From an uncultured Parasutterella sp. (lineage in GTDB: Bacteria; Pseudomonadota; Gammaproteobacteria; Burkholderiales; Burkholderiaceae_F): a stretch of 39,570 nt of DNA. The stretch spans positions 1 to 39,570 of the forward strand of contig CANQMZ010000003.1 in assembly GCA_947625105.1 (NCBI GenBank). Reading direction: 5' to 3'. The translations under genes were made by a program, and so were the position numbers. The notes under the pieces are model-generated. The model did not search any database and was not told the origin of the DNA. It saw only the letters and a program-made list of their open reading frames with translations. Positions 1 to 13,194 of this stretch are shown one piece after another; position 1 is the stretch's first letter, and every line of letters begins with the position of its first letter.

Positions 1-33
1 AATCATCTAACTATTTGATTCCTAATCTATTGC

Positions 34-62
34 TTGAGCAGATTTCAGACTTCAAGTATATT
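34..62 (+). promoter_or_regulatory. Putative sigma70 promoter of the 39-aa smORF
   Basis: TTGAGC (34-39), 17-bp spacer, TATATT (57-62), located about 45 bp upstream of ATG 109. Confidence 0.5.
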
Positions 63-108
63 TTTTAAGAGTTTAGGATATAAATTGATTACTCGTGGGG
101 AAGAGAAA

Positions 109-228
109 ATGGCAAAAATGAGAAAACAATTCAATGCAATGCTTAAAAACCAAGAGCAAAAAAGCGAAAAACTTCATGAAAAAATAGAAGCCGAAAACAA
201 AAGAGAGGAAAAAGCTAAAAAGCACTAG
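109..228 (+). CDS. Small highly charged protein (39 aa, Lys/Glu-rich), function unknown
   Basis: MAKMRKQFNAMLKNQEQKSEKLHEKIEAENKREEKAKKH; purine-rich SD (GGGGAAGAG) just upstream of ATG 109, which is a better start than 34; promoter-like and terminator-like elements flank it. Confidence 0.55.
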   Translation: MAKMRKQFNAMLKNQEQKSEKLHEKIEAENKREEKAKKH

Positions 229-236
229 AAAGAAAA

Positions 237-276
237 AACGCACTTCGGGCAAAAACACCAGCAAAGTGCGTTCTTT
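237..276. terminator. Likely bidirectional intrinsic terminator between the smORF and pyrH
   Basis: AACGCACTT (237-245) / AAGTGCGTT (264-272) perfect 9-bp inverted repeat with A-run on the left and T-run on the right. Confidence 0.6.
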
Positions 277-288
277 TATCAAAACTTT

Positions 289-1014
289 TTAGAGATGAAC
301 CAAAGTCCCTTCGTCTTCTCCCAGCACAACCCTTCTTAAGGCACCAGGCTTGTGAAGATTAAATACCCTGATCGGCATCTTCTGATCACGACAAAGCGTG
401 AACGCTGTGGCATCCAGGATCTTCAGCTTTTTCTGAATCGCTTCGTCAAAACTGATGGACTTGTACATGGTGGCATTTGAATCAGTCTTAGGGTCAGCTG
501 TATAAACTCCGTCAACCTGTGTTGCCTTAAGGACCATGTCCGCGCCAATTTCCGCACTGCGCAACGCTGCAGCAGTATCAGTCGTAAAGAACGGGTTACC
601 GGTACCGGCGGCAAAAATCACCACCCTGCCCTTACGTAAATGACTCAAGGCCTTTCCACGGATGTAAGGCTCAGCAACCTGATCGATATCCAATGCACAT
701 TGAACACGAGTCTCTATACCCTCGTTGCGCAAGGTATCAGCCAAGGCCATAGCATTCATACAGGTGGCTAACATACCCATGTAGTCACCAGTTGCTCTGT
801 CCATACCTGTTGATCCCAAGGCAACACCGCGGAAAATATTTCCACCACCCACCACAATGGCCAACTGAACTCCCAACTCAACAATCGAAGAGATCTCTCC
901 GACTATGGTCTTCAGAGTTTCTCGATTGATACCAAACTCTTTGTCCCCCATGAGCGCCTCGCCCGAGAGTTTTAACAAAATTCGTTTGACTACTGGTCTG
1001 GGAGTATCGGCCAT
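289..1014 (-). CDS. pyrH: UMP kinase
   Basis: [14 protein letters not shown]...[10 protein letters not shown]...[17 protein letters not shown]; typical PyrH, downstream of tsf. Confidence 0.97.
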   Translation of the reverse strand: MADTPRPVVKRILLKLSGEALMGDKEFGINRETLKTIVGEISSIVELGVQLAIVVGGGNIFRGVALGSTGMDRATGDYMGMLATCMNAMALADTLRNEGIETRVQCALDIDQVAEPYIRGKALSHLRKGRVVIFAAGTGNPFFTTDTAAALRSAEIGADMVLKATQVDGVYTADPKTDSNATMYKSISFDEAIQKKLKILDATAFTLCRDQKMPIRVFNLHKPGALRRVVLGEDEGTLVHL

Positions 1015-1037
1015 CGTAATTCCTCCTGAATGATCAC

Positions 1038-1925
1038 TTATGAACGGGCAGCTGCCGCCTGCGCAGCAACTTCAGCAGCAAAGTCGTTGGAGCGTTTTTC
1101 TAAACCATCACCAACAACAAAAAGCGCAAATGCCGATACTGTAGCACCATTGCCCTTCAAAAGTTCACCCACGCTCTTCTTGTCATCCTTAACGAAAGGC
1201 TGAGAAAGCAGAGTAACTTCCTTAAGGAATTTCTGCACAGAACCCTCGGCAATACGCTCAATCATCGCTTCCGGTTTCTTGTTTTCACGGGCCTTTTCAA
1301 TAGCGACACGGCGCTCTGTTTCAATGAGTTCAGCCGGAACTCCAGAGGCGTCTAATGCTTTCGGCTTGGAGGCAGCAATATGCATTGCCACATCGTGGGC
1401 GACTTCATCGGAACCTCCGACTACATCAACGATGACGCCAATCTTTGCACCACCGTGGATGTAATTATGAAGTTTGCCTTTGGCATTAAGAATCTGGAAA
1501 CGGCGAATGGAGATGTTTTCTCCAATCTTGCCAATAAGGGCCTTACGGATATCCTCAACTTTGGAGCCGTTCAGGTCCAACTCAGACAACGCAGCGACAT
1601 CGGACGGTTTTTTTTCGGCAGTAAGCTTGGCCAAATTATTGGCAAACTCGACAAACTCCGGGTTCTTTGCAACAAAATCTGTTTCGGAGTTCAGTTCAAT
1701 GATGGCACCAGTCTTTGCGGGTTCATCAATGTAAATAGCAACAACACCATCGGCAGTAATGCGGGTTGCAGCTTTTGTAGCCTTGTTTCCTAATTTGACA
1801 CGAAGAATCTCTTCGGCACGAGCCATATCGCCCTCTGCTTCGGTCAAAGCTCTCTTGCACTCCATCATCGGGGCATCGGTCTTTTCACGAAGTTCTTTAA
1901 CTAATGAGGCAGTAATAACAGCCAT
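1038..1925 (-). CDS. tsf: Elongation factor Ts
   Basis: [34 protein letters not shown]...; start placed at ATG 1925 (SD AAGGAAAG upstream) rather than the ORF-track 2045. Confidence 0.97.
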   Translation of the reverse strand: MAVITASLVKELREKTDAPMMECKRALTEAEGDMARAEEILRVKLGNKATKAATRITADGVVAIYIDEPAKTGAIIELNSETDFVAKNPEFVEFANNLAKLTAEKKPSDVAALSELDLNGSKVEDIRKALIGKIGENISIRRFQILNAKGKLHNYIHGGAKIGVIVDVVGGSDEVAHDVAMHIAASKPKALDASGVPAELIETERRVAIEKARENKKPEAMIERIAEGSVQKFLKEVTLLSQPFVKDDKKSVGELLKGNGATVSAFALFVVGDGLEKRSNDFAAEVAAQAAAARS

Positions 1926-2004
1926 TATTCTTTCCTTAAAAAAATTAAGTTGATGTTCAAAGGTGGCGGGAGCAACTTTATTTAGCTGCACCCGCGCCAG
2001 TTCA

Positions 2005-2024
2005 GAAAAAACCTTTTTAAGGTT
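2005..2024 (-). terminator. Terminator-like hairpin at the rpsB stop codon (rpsB-tsf intercistronic attenuator)
   Basis: Minus strand reads AACCTT-AAA-AAGGTT-TTTTC; the 5' arm overlaps the rpsB TAA (2023-2025). Confidence 0.5.
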
Positions 2025-2787
2025 ACTGAGCCGCAGGCTCCTCAACGATTTCTTCTACAAATTCCTCTTCATCGCCCTTGGCAGCCTTGGCTGTCTCGGC
2101 GAGATTACGATTCTTTCCTTCGAGAATTGCATCTGCAAACCCCTTGGCATACAAGGCAACAGCGCGAGCGCTGTCATCGTTTCCAGGAATTACATACTGA
2201 ACACCTGCCGGGTTGTGGTTGGTATCAACTACACCGACAACAGGAATACCAAGTTTATTGGCTTCCTGAATAGCAATCTTGTGATATCCAACATCAATCA
2301 CAACAAGCGCATCAGGCAAACCTGTCATATCCTTGATACCACCCATGGATTTGTTCAATTTTTCAAGTTCTCTAGTGAAATCCAAAGCTTCTTTTTTGGT
2401 CATTTTTTCAAGACCGCCGTCAGCGACAAGCTGTTCCATGTCCTTTAGGCGTTTCAATGAAACCTTGACCGTCTTGAAGTTCGTCAGCATACCGCCTAAC
2501 CAACGTTGATCAACGTAAGGCATTCCGCAACGCTGCGCTTCGGCAACAATTGCATCACGGGACGTACGTTTCGTACCAACAAATAAGATCTTGCCGCCCT
2601 GAGCAGCCAGATTAGACAAAAACTTGGCGGCTTCATCAAACATGCTCACCGTCTTTTCAAGATTGATAATATGAATCTTGTTTCGAGAACCAAAAATGTA
2701 CTGACCCATCTTTGGGTTCCAGAATCGTGTTTGATGACCAAAGTGCGCACCTGCTTCGAGCAGTTCACGCATGCTCAATGTTGACAT
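2023..2787 (-). CDS. rpsB: 30S ribosomal protein S2
   Basis: [46 protein letters not shown]...; SD AAAGGAAA. Confidence 0.98.
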   Translation of the reverse strand: MSTLSMRELLEAGAHFGHQTRFWNPKMGQYIFGSRNKIHIINLEKTVSMFDEAAKFLSNLAAQGGKILFVGTKRTSRDAIVAEAQRCGMPYVDQRWLGGMLTNFKTVKVSLKRLKDMEQLVADGGLEKMTKKEALDFTRELEKLNKSMGGIKDMTGLPDALVVIDVGYHKIAIQEANKLGIPVVGVVDTNHNPAGVQYVIPGNDDSARAVALYAKGFADAILEGKNRNLAETAKAAKGDEEEFVEEIVEEPAAQ

Positions 2788-2915
2788 ACTAAATTTTCCT
2801 TTAGGGTTTAATTCCTACAATCCACCTTTGTCCGAACGGAACCCCGCTGGTGGATTGCGCTATTCAAAAACAAAAATCATCGTGACTTTCATCACGATGG
2901 GCTGGGATTCTACCA
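2788..2915 (-). promoter_or_regulatory. rpsB promoter (extended -10) and structured 5' leader
   Basis: Minus strand TGG-TAGAAT (2907-2915); hairpin CATCGTGA/TCACGATG (2878-2899) followed by ATTTTTGTTTTTG; second hairpin CAATCCACC/GGTGGATTG (2818-2857); then SD and ATG. Confidence 0.5.
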
Positions 2916-3069
2916 AAGTGTTCCCACAAATTCCATGTTTTTTGAAATCGTTACAAAAAAACTTTAGGGTTGAAAAGCTTCATTCCACAAATATGGGAAT
3001 CAATCTCAACTTTGAGTCCAATTAATCTAGAATTCCGTCAAATCAAATTGAGATCTGCTGCTGAAAATC

Positions 3070-3897
3070 ATGTTGCTAAGTAAAAAAATTATCATTAAAA
3101 CTCCTAACGAAATTGAGCAGATGCGTCTTGCTTGTAAAGATGCCGCTTTGGTCTTGGACTACATCACCCCTTTTGTCCAAGCGGGAGTTTCCACTGAATA
3201 TTTGGACGACTTGATGCTTCGCTATACAGAAGATGTATTAGGCGATAGATCTGCATGCTTGGGTTACCAAACCGCAGATTGCCCTCCCTACCCTAAAGCA
3301 ACTTGTATATCGGTTAATCACCAAATTTGTCATGGTATCCCGGACTCAAAAATATTAAAAAAGGGCGACATTCTCAATATCGATGTCACCGTTATTAAGA
3401 ACGGTTTCCATGGTGATACCAGCAGAATGTTCATGGTTGGCGAGTGCTCGATAGCGGCAAAACATCTTTGCAAAGTAACGTTTGAAGCCATGTGGAAAGG
3501 AATTTGCATGGTTAAACCAGGAGCTCACTTCGGCGACATCGGATACTCTATCCAACGGTTTGCGGAAGCTCAAGGCTGTAGCATCGTCAGAGAATTCTGC
3601 GGTCACGGTGTGGGCCGCGGATTCCATGAAGAACCACAGGTCTGCCATTATGGAAAAATGGGTAGCGGTGCCGAGATTTTACCGGGAATGATTTTTACGA
3701 TTGAACCCATGATCAATGCTGGCAAACGCAACCTGAAAATCATGCCTAACGGTTGGACCGCAGTTACAAAAGATAGAAGCTTATCGGCTCAATACGAGCA
3801 TTCTGTTTTATGTACCGAAAATGGCTATGAGGTTTTAACTGTCTCGCCTGGTTGTGAACCGCCCCCAAGTTGGGCGGCCTGGAAGTCTCCTACATAG
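3070..3897 (+). CDS. map: Methionine aminopeptidase, type I
   Basis: CHGIPDSKILKKGDILNIDVTVIKNGFHGDTSRMF...GHGVGRGFHEEP...FTIEPMI. Confidence 0.97.
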   Translation: MLLSKKIIIKTPNEIEQMRLACKDAALVLDYITPFVQAGVSTEYLDDLMLRYTEDVLGDRSACLGYQTADCPPYPKATCISVNHQICHGIPDSKILKKGDILNIDVTVIKNGFHGDTSRMFMVGECSIAAKHLCKVTFEAMWKGICMVKPGAHFGDIGYSIQRFAEAQGCSIVREFCGHGVGRGFHEEPQVCHYGKMGSGAEILPGMIFTIEPMINAGKRNLKIMPNGWTAVTKDRSLSAQYEHSVLCTENGYEVLTVSPGCEPPPSWAAWKSPT

Positions 3898-3904
3898 ATC
3901 GGTT

Positions 3905-6457
3905 ATGAGTATTCAGACAATCACAGAACTGTTTAACAACGAGCGGAAGGCCTTGGCACGGGCTTTTTTAGAAAGCGGTGACCCCCTTTCCTACCTTAAA
4001 AATCATTCTGAAGCGGCTGACAGAGCAGTTTTAGAGATTTTTAAGGAAAATAGATTGCCTGAAAGAATCTCTGTTGCGGCCATTGGAGGCTATGGTCGTG
4101 AACAGCTTTTCCCCTATTCTGACCTAGATCTTTTATTTTTGTTGCCCGACGATGTACTTGACTCTGAGCTAGTACCAGTCAGAGCAGTCATTAGTGACCT
4201 TTGGTCTCTAGGACTAACCGTTGGTTATTCGGTCAGAAACCTCGATGAATGCGTTCAGCAAGCCCAAATTGATATCACGGCTCAAACCGCAATGCTTGAG
4301 TCCCGTTTCCTTCATGGCGACAAGAAAAGATTTGATCAATACGAAAGGCGGATGGGTGAACTTCTAGATCTCAAAACTTTTTTTAGGGCCAAATTCATTG
4401 AACAAGAGCAAAGGCACCTCAAGTTTCACGATAGCTCCTATGCTTTGGAACCAAATATCAAAGAATCTCCTGGCGGTCTGCGCGACCTGAATATCCTGAT
4501 GTGGGTTCTTCAAGCCGCAGGCTACGGTAGAACCTATAACGAAGTATACAAGTCGGGATTGATTACAAAAAAAGAACGCGATTTACTGCGTACAGTTACT
4601 TCAGGACTTTACCGTCTGAGAATATTTCTACACCTTTTGAGTCATCGTCATGAAGATCGCCTCGTCTTTGAAATCCAAGAGTCTGTCGCCAAAGAGATGG
4701 GAATACTGCCAATACCGGGAAGACGTGCCAGCGAAATTCTGATGCAACGTTTTTACGTTAACGCCAAGACTATTGGTCAACTTAACTCCATCATCCTTCA
4801 GGCGATCAAAGAAGATATCACTCATGAAAACAGTCTGCCGGGGAGAATGGTTGACGATGAATTCATCGTTCGAGGCGATGTGCTCGATATCCGTTCTGAT
4901 AAGACATTCACCAATAATCCACATGCCATTCTCAGAGCCTTCCTTTTTTCAGTTAATCATCGAGAGGTCCCTAAAAAATCCTCGAAACTTTACCGTGGTC
5001 TGCTTCATGCGCACCCCATGATGAATGAATCCTTTGCAATGGATCCTATCAATAAAGCCACTTTCCTAGAACTCGTTCAAGCCAAAAGAGGGGTCTGGCA
5101 CGCACTTGATGAGATGAACCGATGGGGTGTACTCGGCAGACTTTTACCTAGTTTCCGTAAGATTATTGGGCAACTTCAGCACGATCTTTTTCACGTCTAT
5201 ACCGTCGATGAACATACCTTGCTTGCCATCAAATATTTAAGGCAATTTACGCGAAGCGAGCATGCTCATGAGTTCCCCTTGTGCACAGAATTGATGCTTT
5301 CATTGAAAAAGAATTGGCGATTGGTGCTCGCTTTGCTTTATCACGACATCGGTAAAGGACGTGGTGGAGACCACAGCAGCATTGGCGCGCAAGAAATAGC
5401 TGCCATGGCCAAAGAATACGGCCTCTCGGACGAAGATTCTACCTATCTCGAATTTTTAGTCCAAGAACATCTAACTATGAGCAAGGTTGCTCAGAAGCAA
5501 GATATTTCTGACCCGGCTGTTATCCATGACTTTGCAGTCAAAGTAAAAACCATGGAAAGACTAATCGGGTTATACCTGATCACCGTCTGCGACATTCGTG
5601 CTACCAATCCAAAACTTTGGAACGGCTGGAGAGCCCAACTTCTCGAAAACCTTTTCTACGCCACCGCAGGAGCGCTTGAAGGAAAGAGCATTTCTCGAGA
5701 AATGCTTGTCGGTACCCGACGAGAAGAAGCACTGCTAGAGGGACATTTCACCAAAAAAGAACAAGAAAAACTCAAACAGTTGTGGGACAACATTGACGTC
5801 GCTTATTTCATGCGACACTCTGTCCAAAATATCGTCTGGCATGCAAAAGTTTTACTGCCACATCTTGGCCAAAACACGTCTTTTGTCGCTACGAGAACTT
5901 TAAACGGTCTGCAAAATGCCCATGAAGTTCTCGTTCTCACGCAAGATAGGCCAGAACTTTTTGCAAGAATAGTTTCTTATCTGCAAAAGCAGAACCTTTC
6001 GATTCTTGAGGCGAGAATTCACACTGGAAAAGATAACCGGGTTGTAGACTCCTTTATCGTTGTTGATGATGGAAGTAATCTTTATTTTGTTTCAGTGCTG
6101 AAAACAATTGAAGAAGAGTTACCCGTAAAACTTGATTCCGTAGAACCGTTAGGTCCTCCTATAAAAGGGCTTTTATCACGTCATTCAAGACTTTTCCCTA
6201 TCGTGCCTCAAGTAACTCTTCGACCTGATGCAGGGGGACATCAATTTCTGCTGTCGGTCGTTGCAACCGACCGTCTCGGTCTGTTGGCTTCAATTGCCCG
6301 AGTACTTATCCGGTTCAAACTTAACTTGGTTACGGCAAGAATTGCGACTCTTGGCGAAAGAGTCGAGGACGTCTTCCTAGTCGAGGGTAGAGGCCTTAGC
6401 GACCCACTGTTTTGCGCTGATGTTGAAACTGCGGTCTTAGAGTCGCTTGAACCATGA
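3905..6457 (+). CDS. glnD: [Protein-PII] uridylyltransferase / uridylyl-removing enzyme
   Basis: GGYGREQLFPYSDLDLLFLL NTase motif, HD motif (LLYHDIGKGRGGDHS), C-terminal ACT repeats; start at ATG 3905 (MSIQTITELF). Confidence 0.96.
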   Translation: MSIQTITELFNNERKALARAFLESGDPLSYLKNHSEAADRAVLEIFKENRLPERISVAAIGGYGREQLFPYSDLDLLFLLPDDVLDSELVPVRAVISDLWSLGLTVGYSVRNLDECVQQAQIDITAQTAMLESRFLHGDKKRFDQYERRMGELLDLKTFFRAKFIEQEQRHLKFHDSSYALEPNIKESPGGLRDLNILMWVLQAAGYGRTYNEVYKSGLITKKERDLLRTVTSGLYRLRIFLHLLSHRHEDRLVFEIQESVAKEMGILPIPGRRASEILMQRFYVNAKTIGQLNSIILQAIKEDITHENSLPGRMVDDEFIVRGDVLDIRSDKTFTNNPHAILRAFLFSVNHREVPKKSSKLYRGLLHAHPMMNESFAMDPINKATFLELVQAKRGVWHALDEMNRWGVLGRLLPSFRKIIGQLQHDLFHVYTVDEHTLLAIKYLRQFTRSEHAHEFPLCTELMLSLKKNWRLVLALLYHDIGKGRGGDHSSIGAQEIAAMAKEYGLSDEDSTYLEFLVQEHLTMSKVAQKQDISDPAVIHDFAVKVKTMERLIGLYLITVCDIRATNPKLWNGWRAQLLENLFYATAGALEGKSISREMLVGTRREEALLEGHFTKKEQEKLKQLWDNIDVAYFMRHSVQNIVWHAKVLLPHLGQNTSFVATRTLNGLQNAHEVLVLTQDRPELFARIVSYLQKQNLSILEARIHTGKDNRVVDSFIVVDDGSNLYFVSVLKTIEEELPVKLDSVEPLGPPIKGLLSRHSRLFPIVPQVTLRPDAGGHQFLLSVVATDRLGLLASIARVLIRFKLNLVTARIATLGERVEDVFLVEGRGLSDPLFCADVETAVLESLEP

Positions 6458-9312
<2,855 letters not shown>

Positions 9313-9349
9313 CTAACATTACTTACAAGCGGGACACGCCGAACTTAGG

Positions 9350-10498
9350 TTAGTCCAAAAGACAATGCGCTCTAAGGCTACCAGGCTCGATTTGCGCCTC
9401 CCTCATTTGCCGATAAAAGACCTTCAGTTCTTTTTCGACTAAGGCAATTGTCCCACCGTTGATTTCCGTGCCGCTTGCATCAACTATTTCAGCATCAAAG
9501 GCCGCTCCAAAGGCGTTCGCAGCCATCATAAAAAGTCTCAAAGGATTTTCTTCTGGGGCAATTAGGGGAACATTAAGTGACAAAGCGATTTTCTTATCAT
9601 TGAGCCAGTTAATTTGAAAAATCCCCTTCTGATAGATTGCCTCTCCGTTAGGACCGCTCAAAAAATCTCCGATCTTTTCATACGTATGTGAACTGCGACG
9701 CCTAAATCCCAAATCACTGGATACTTGCTCGAAACGATCAATTGTCACGGTTTCATGAGGCAAGAGCCACAAAGTAATTTGTAAACCAAAACTGACGACC
9801 ATGTCCGCAAGTTTTTTACTTCTCTCTGAAACCACATTGACATCTTCTGCAGTCATATCGGCAGAAAACGACATCTCCATGCGGTTAAAGAGTTGATAGA
9901 GTTCTGATAAGGAAACCTCATTCATGGCTCCCTTAGTTGAGGCTAACTGAACATAGAAAGCCACTTCGGAATATAAACCGATGGGATCAGGCTCCAGCCA
10001 CGATTTGCTGTTAATCTCATAGGCTAGAACTTTGAGATGTCCCTCGGGGACAAGAACCTTTGCCTGTCGCACATACTCGACAAGTTGATTGCCGACCACC
10101 GGCTTAGCAAAAGTTATTTTGATGAGTTCTTGAAGTAGTGGATCATGCAAAGGAAGACCCGCCTGATCCGTTCCAGATGAGACGGTTGTAGCTTCAATTG
10201 GCAAAAATTTTTCTTCCGGCAGTTCTAACTCTTCGTCCTGCCCATTCTCTCTTTGAATTTCTTCTCCCGCCTGTTGATCTGGAACAGCACCCTCCTCCAA
10301 TCCTCTTCCAAGATTCTCAGAATGATCTTTGGAGGCGTTTTCCGGCCACTGCTGGCTAGATGTTGCCGGGTATACCGATGGAATAGGTTTCACAGGATTT
10401 TGCTGACGGACTTTTGGTGTCTCCCTCACGAGAAAAAAATATCCCAATGCCACCACCACGCACAATGCAACGATAACAATCAGAACCGTCGTACTCAT
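9350..10498 (-). CDS. ZipA-like protein: N-terminal TM plus putative ZipA C-terminal domain
   Basis: N-terminal TM (VLIVIVALCVVVALGYFFLV), P/Q/E-rich linker, C-terminal domain with KLADMVVSFGLQITLWLLPHETVTIDRFEQVSSDLGF; upstream of ligA. Confidence 0.65.
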   Translation of the reverse strand: MSTTVLIVIVALCVVVALGYFFLVRETPKVRQQNPVKPIPSVYPATSSQQWPENASKDHSENLGRGLEEGAVPDQQAGEEIQRENGQDEELELPEEKFLPIEATTVSSGTDQAGLPLHDPLLQELIKITFAKPVVGNQLVEYVRQAKVLVPEGHLKVLAYEINSKSWLEPDPIGLYSEVAFYVQLASTKGAMNEVSLSELYQLFNRMEMSFSADMTAEDVNVVSERSKKLADMVVSFGLQITLWLLPHETVTIDRFEQVSSDLGFRRRSSHTYEKIGDFLSGPNGEAIYQKGIFQINWLNDKKIALSLNVPLIAPEENPLRLFMMAANAFGAAFDAEIVDASGTEINGGTIALVEKELKVFYRQMREAQIEPGSLRAHCLLD

Positions 10499-10675
10499 CC
10501 GGAAACCTACCTAACTAAAATTCAGCGTCTAATTTTACATTTTAAAAATGAAGTGAATAGCCATAATTTAGAGAAGCATGTCGGCTATGAAGAACTTCTT
10601 TTGGTGAGAGGCTCCATATGAAGAATTCTCAACATTTATAATCGGTCAGTACATTTATTGGAATGAGTAGACAAG

Positions 10676-11098
10676 ATGCCTTCTGTACCATCTAAAAAAT
10701 TAGAGACTTTCCCGAATCCACAACCAGATAGGGATTATTGGATTCATATGGAAATTCCAGAATTTACATCACTTTGTCCACTAACGGGGCAGCCAGACTT
10801 CGCGACATTATTGCTTGACTACATTCCTGATAAGAAAAATGTCGAGCTGAAATCTCTAAAGCTGTATATGTGGTCTTACCGTCAAGAAGGAGCTTTTCAT
10901 GAGACGGTAACCAATAAGATACTCGATGATTTGGTGCAAGCTCTAGATCCCCGTTACATGAGGCTTAAAGCAAAATGGTGGGTACGAGGCGGCATTTATA
11001 CGACGGTCGTGGCCGAACACCGTCAATCTGGCTGGGTACAAAAAGACTCACCTGTTATCATTCCTGATTACGAATCAAACAACCCCACCCGTGGATAA
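10676..11098 (+). CDS. queF: NADPH-dependent 7-cyano-7-deazaguanine reductase
   Basis: [34 protein letters not shown]; unimodular QueF. Confidence 0.95.
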   Translation: MPSVPSKKLETFPNPQPDRDYWIHMEIPEFTSLCPLTGQPDFATLLLDYIPDKKNVELKSLKLYMWSYRQEGAFHETVTNKILDDLVQALDPRYMRLKAKWWVRGGIYTTVVAEHRQSGWVQKDSPVIIPDYESNNPTRG

Positions 11099-11113
11099 AA
11101 CTGGAGATTTAAG

Positions 11114-12298
11114 ATGAATCCAGATCTGTCGCTGACCCGCCCCTATCCCTTTACGCGCCTCAGAGCACTATTGGCCAACTCTAAACTTCCCGACTGTCTT
11201 GAGCATATTTCCCTTTCTATCGGAGAACCAAAACATCCGATGCCTTCATTTGTAATGAAGGCACTCGATGAAAACAGCAAACTTTTTGAAAAGTATCCTG
11301 CTACTAACAGCGCTCCTGAACTTCGTGAAGCTATTTCAGCCTGGCTCTTTAAGAGGTATGGAGCCAAAGTTGATCCGCTTACAGAAATCGTAACGTGTAA
11401 CGGCTCCAGAGAAGCACTTTTTTCTTTCACACAGGCACTAGTTGACAGAACTAGGGATGCCGTCGTTCTTATCCCTTCTCCTTTCTACCAAATTTACGAG
11501 GGAGCTGCCTATCTTGCCGGGGCCACCCCTGTTTATTGTCCAACAACGGTTGAAAATAACTTTATCATCGATACGAACGCTATCCCTGAGGAAACTTTGA
11601 AAAGAACGCAACTGTTGTTTGTCTGCTCCCCAAGCAATCCAACAGGTAAAGTGCTCAATCTCGAGGATTGGGCTAATCTTTTTGAGCTGGCCGATCGCTA
11701 CAACTTTGTCATTGGCAGTGACGAATGCTACTCGGAAATTTACTTTGACGAAGACAATCCTCCAGTGGGTGCCCTTCAAGCCGCGAGCCAATTAGGTCGG
11801 AATGATTTTGACAAAATCGTCGTATTTTCTTCCCTGTCGAAACGATCCAATGTTCCTGGCATGAGAAGTGGTTTTGTGGCCGGAGATGCCAAACTCATCA
11901 AACCTTACTTGTTGTACCGAACCTATCACGGCTGCTCAATGCCAGGACCTATCCAAAAAGCCAGTATTGCCGCGTGGTCTGATGAGGAACATGTCAGAGA
12001 GAATCGTCGCCTGTATAAAGAAAAGTTCCAAACGGCCGTGCCCCTTATGGGAAAAACACTTGGCGTTTGGATGCCGGATGCAAGTTTCTATCTTTGGGCG
12101 CGTACCCCTATTGAAGACGATCAAGAATATGCTAAAAAGCTCTATGAACAAAAAGCAATTACGGTTTTACCTGGAAGTTTCCTTGGTCGAGAGATCAATG
12201 GGGTAAATCCAGCTAGAGGTTATGTGAGAATCGCGTTGGTAGCAACTGTCGAAGAAGTAAAAGAGGCTTCTAAGCGGATCTCAGAGTTTCAACTATAA
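11114..12298 (+). CDS. dapC: Succinyldiaminopimelate transaminase (class I/II aminotransferase)
   Basis: SLSIGEPKHPMPSFV, SPSNPTGKVL, SSLSKRSNVPGMRSGFVAG; adjacent to dapD/dapE. Confidence 0.9.
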   Translation: MNPDLSLTRPYPFTRLRALLANSKLPDCLEHISLSIGEPKHPMPSFVMKALDENSKLFEKYPATNSAPELREAISAWLFKRYGAKVDPLTEIVTCNGSREALFSFTQALVDRTRDAVVLIPSPFYQIYEGAAYLAGATPVYCPTTVENNFIIDTNAIPEETLKRTQLLFVCSPSNPTGKVLNLEDWANLFELADRYNFVIGSDECYSEIYFDEDNPPVGALQAASQLGRNDFDKIVVFSSLSKRSNVPGMRSGFVAGDAKLIKPYLLYRTYHGCSMPGPIQKASIAAWSDEEHVRENRRLYKEKFQTAVPLMGKTLGVWMPDASFYLWARTPIEDDQEYAKKLYEQKAITVLPGSFLGREINGVNPARGYVRIALVATVEEVKEASKRISEFQL

Positions 12299-12310
12299 GG
12301 AGTTTGTTTC

Positions 12311-13117
12311 ATGAAGACGATGAAAGATTTAATCGAAGCCGCATTAGATCTGAGATCGGAGCATTTGCCTCCAGAGGTCAAAAATGCTGTCGATGATGTG
12401 CTGGAATTGTTGAATAAGGGACGGGTTCGTGTTGCCGAGAAAGTTGATGGCAAATGGGAAGTAAATCAGTGGGTAAAAAAAGCGGTTTTGCTTAGCTTCC
12501 GTCTTTACCCGAACCGCGTCATCAGGGCCGGGGATCTCACCTACTACGATAAAGTTGAACCTCGCTATGACACTCATTCCGAAAAGAAGTGGAAAAAATA
12601 TGGTGTTAGAGTTGTTCCTCCCGCCATGGTTCGAAACGGTGCCTACGTTGCTCCCGGAGTTGTTTTAATGCCCTCTTTTGTCAATATCGGTGCCTACATT
12701 GATGAAAACACAATGGTCGACACATGGTCTACCGTGGGATCTTGCGCCCAAATTGGAAAGAATTGCCACCTGTCCGGAGGTTGCGGAATTGGTGGCGTTC
12801 TAGAACCTCTTCAGGCCGCCCCAACAATCATTGAAGATAACTGCTTCATTGGCGCTCGCAGTGAGATTGTTGAAGGCGTTATTGTTGAGAAGAATTCTGT
12901 CATCTCGATGGGCGTGTTCATCGGACAGAGCACCAAGATCTATGATCGTGAGACAGGAGAAATCTACAGAGGTCGTGTTCCAGAAGGCTCTGTAGTCGTC
13001 CCTGGTAGTTTGCCCTCAGCCGACGGCAAGTACAACCTGAATTGTGCGGTCATTGTTAAGCGCGTTGATGAGAAAACACGTGCAAAAACCAGTATTAACG
13101 ATTTGCTAAGACTCTAA
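12311..13117 (+). CDS. dapD: 2,3,4,5-tetrahydropyridine-2,6-dicarboxylate N-succinyltransferase
   Basis: [91 protein letters not shown]. Confidence 0.97.
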   Translation: MKTMKDLIEAALDLRSEHLPPEVKNAVDDVLELLNKGRVRVAEKVDGKWEVNQWVKKAVLLSFRLYPNRVIRAGDLTYYDKVEPRYDTHSEKKWKKYGVRVVPPAMVRNGAYVAPGVVLMPSFVNIGAYIDENTMVDTWSTVGSCAQIGKNCHLSGGCGIGGVLEPLQAAPTIIEDNCFIGARSEIVEGVIVEKNSVISMGVFIGQSTKIYDRETGEIYRGRVPEGSVVVPGSLPSADGKYNLNCAVIVKRVDEKTRAKTSINDLLRL

Positions 13118-13137
13118 TGACTATAGGGTAGCAAGAG

Positions 13138-13162
13138 GGCAGCATTGATCGTGCTGCCTTTT
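13138..13162 (+). terminator. Intrinsic terminator after dapD
   Basis: GGCAGCA-TTGATCG-TGCTGCC-TTTT. Confidence 0.6.
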
Positions 13163-13194
13163 AAGTATGAAGAGCTTTAAGGACGATGCGGTTA

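Noticed and set aside
1380-2448. ORFs on + strand opposite tsf/rpsB (1380-1793, 1963-2448)
   Set aside because: Antisense to highly conserved genes, no SD or recognisable domain.
10499-10675. preQ1 riboswitch upstream of queF
   Set aside because: No match to the preQ1-I core (AGxGGUUC... with a 3' A-rich pseudoknot strand); only short palindromes and a TATAAT were seen.
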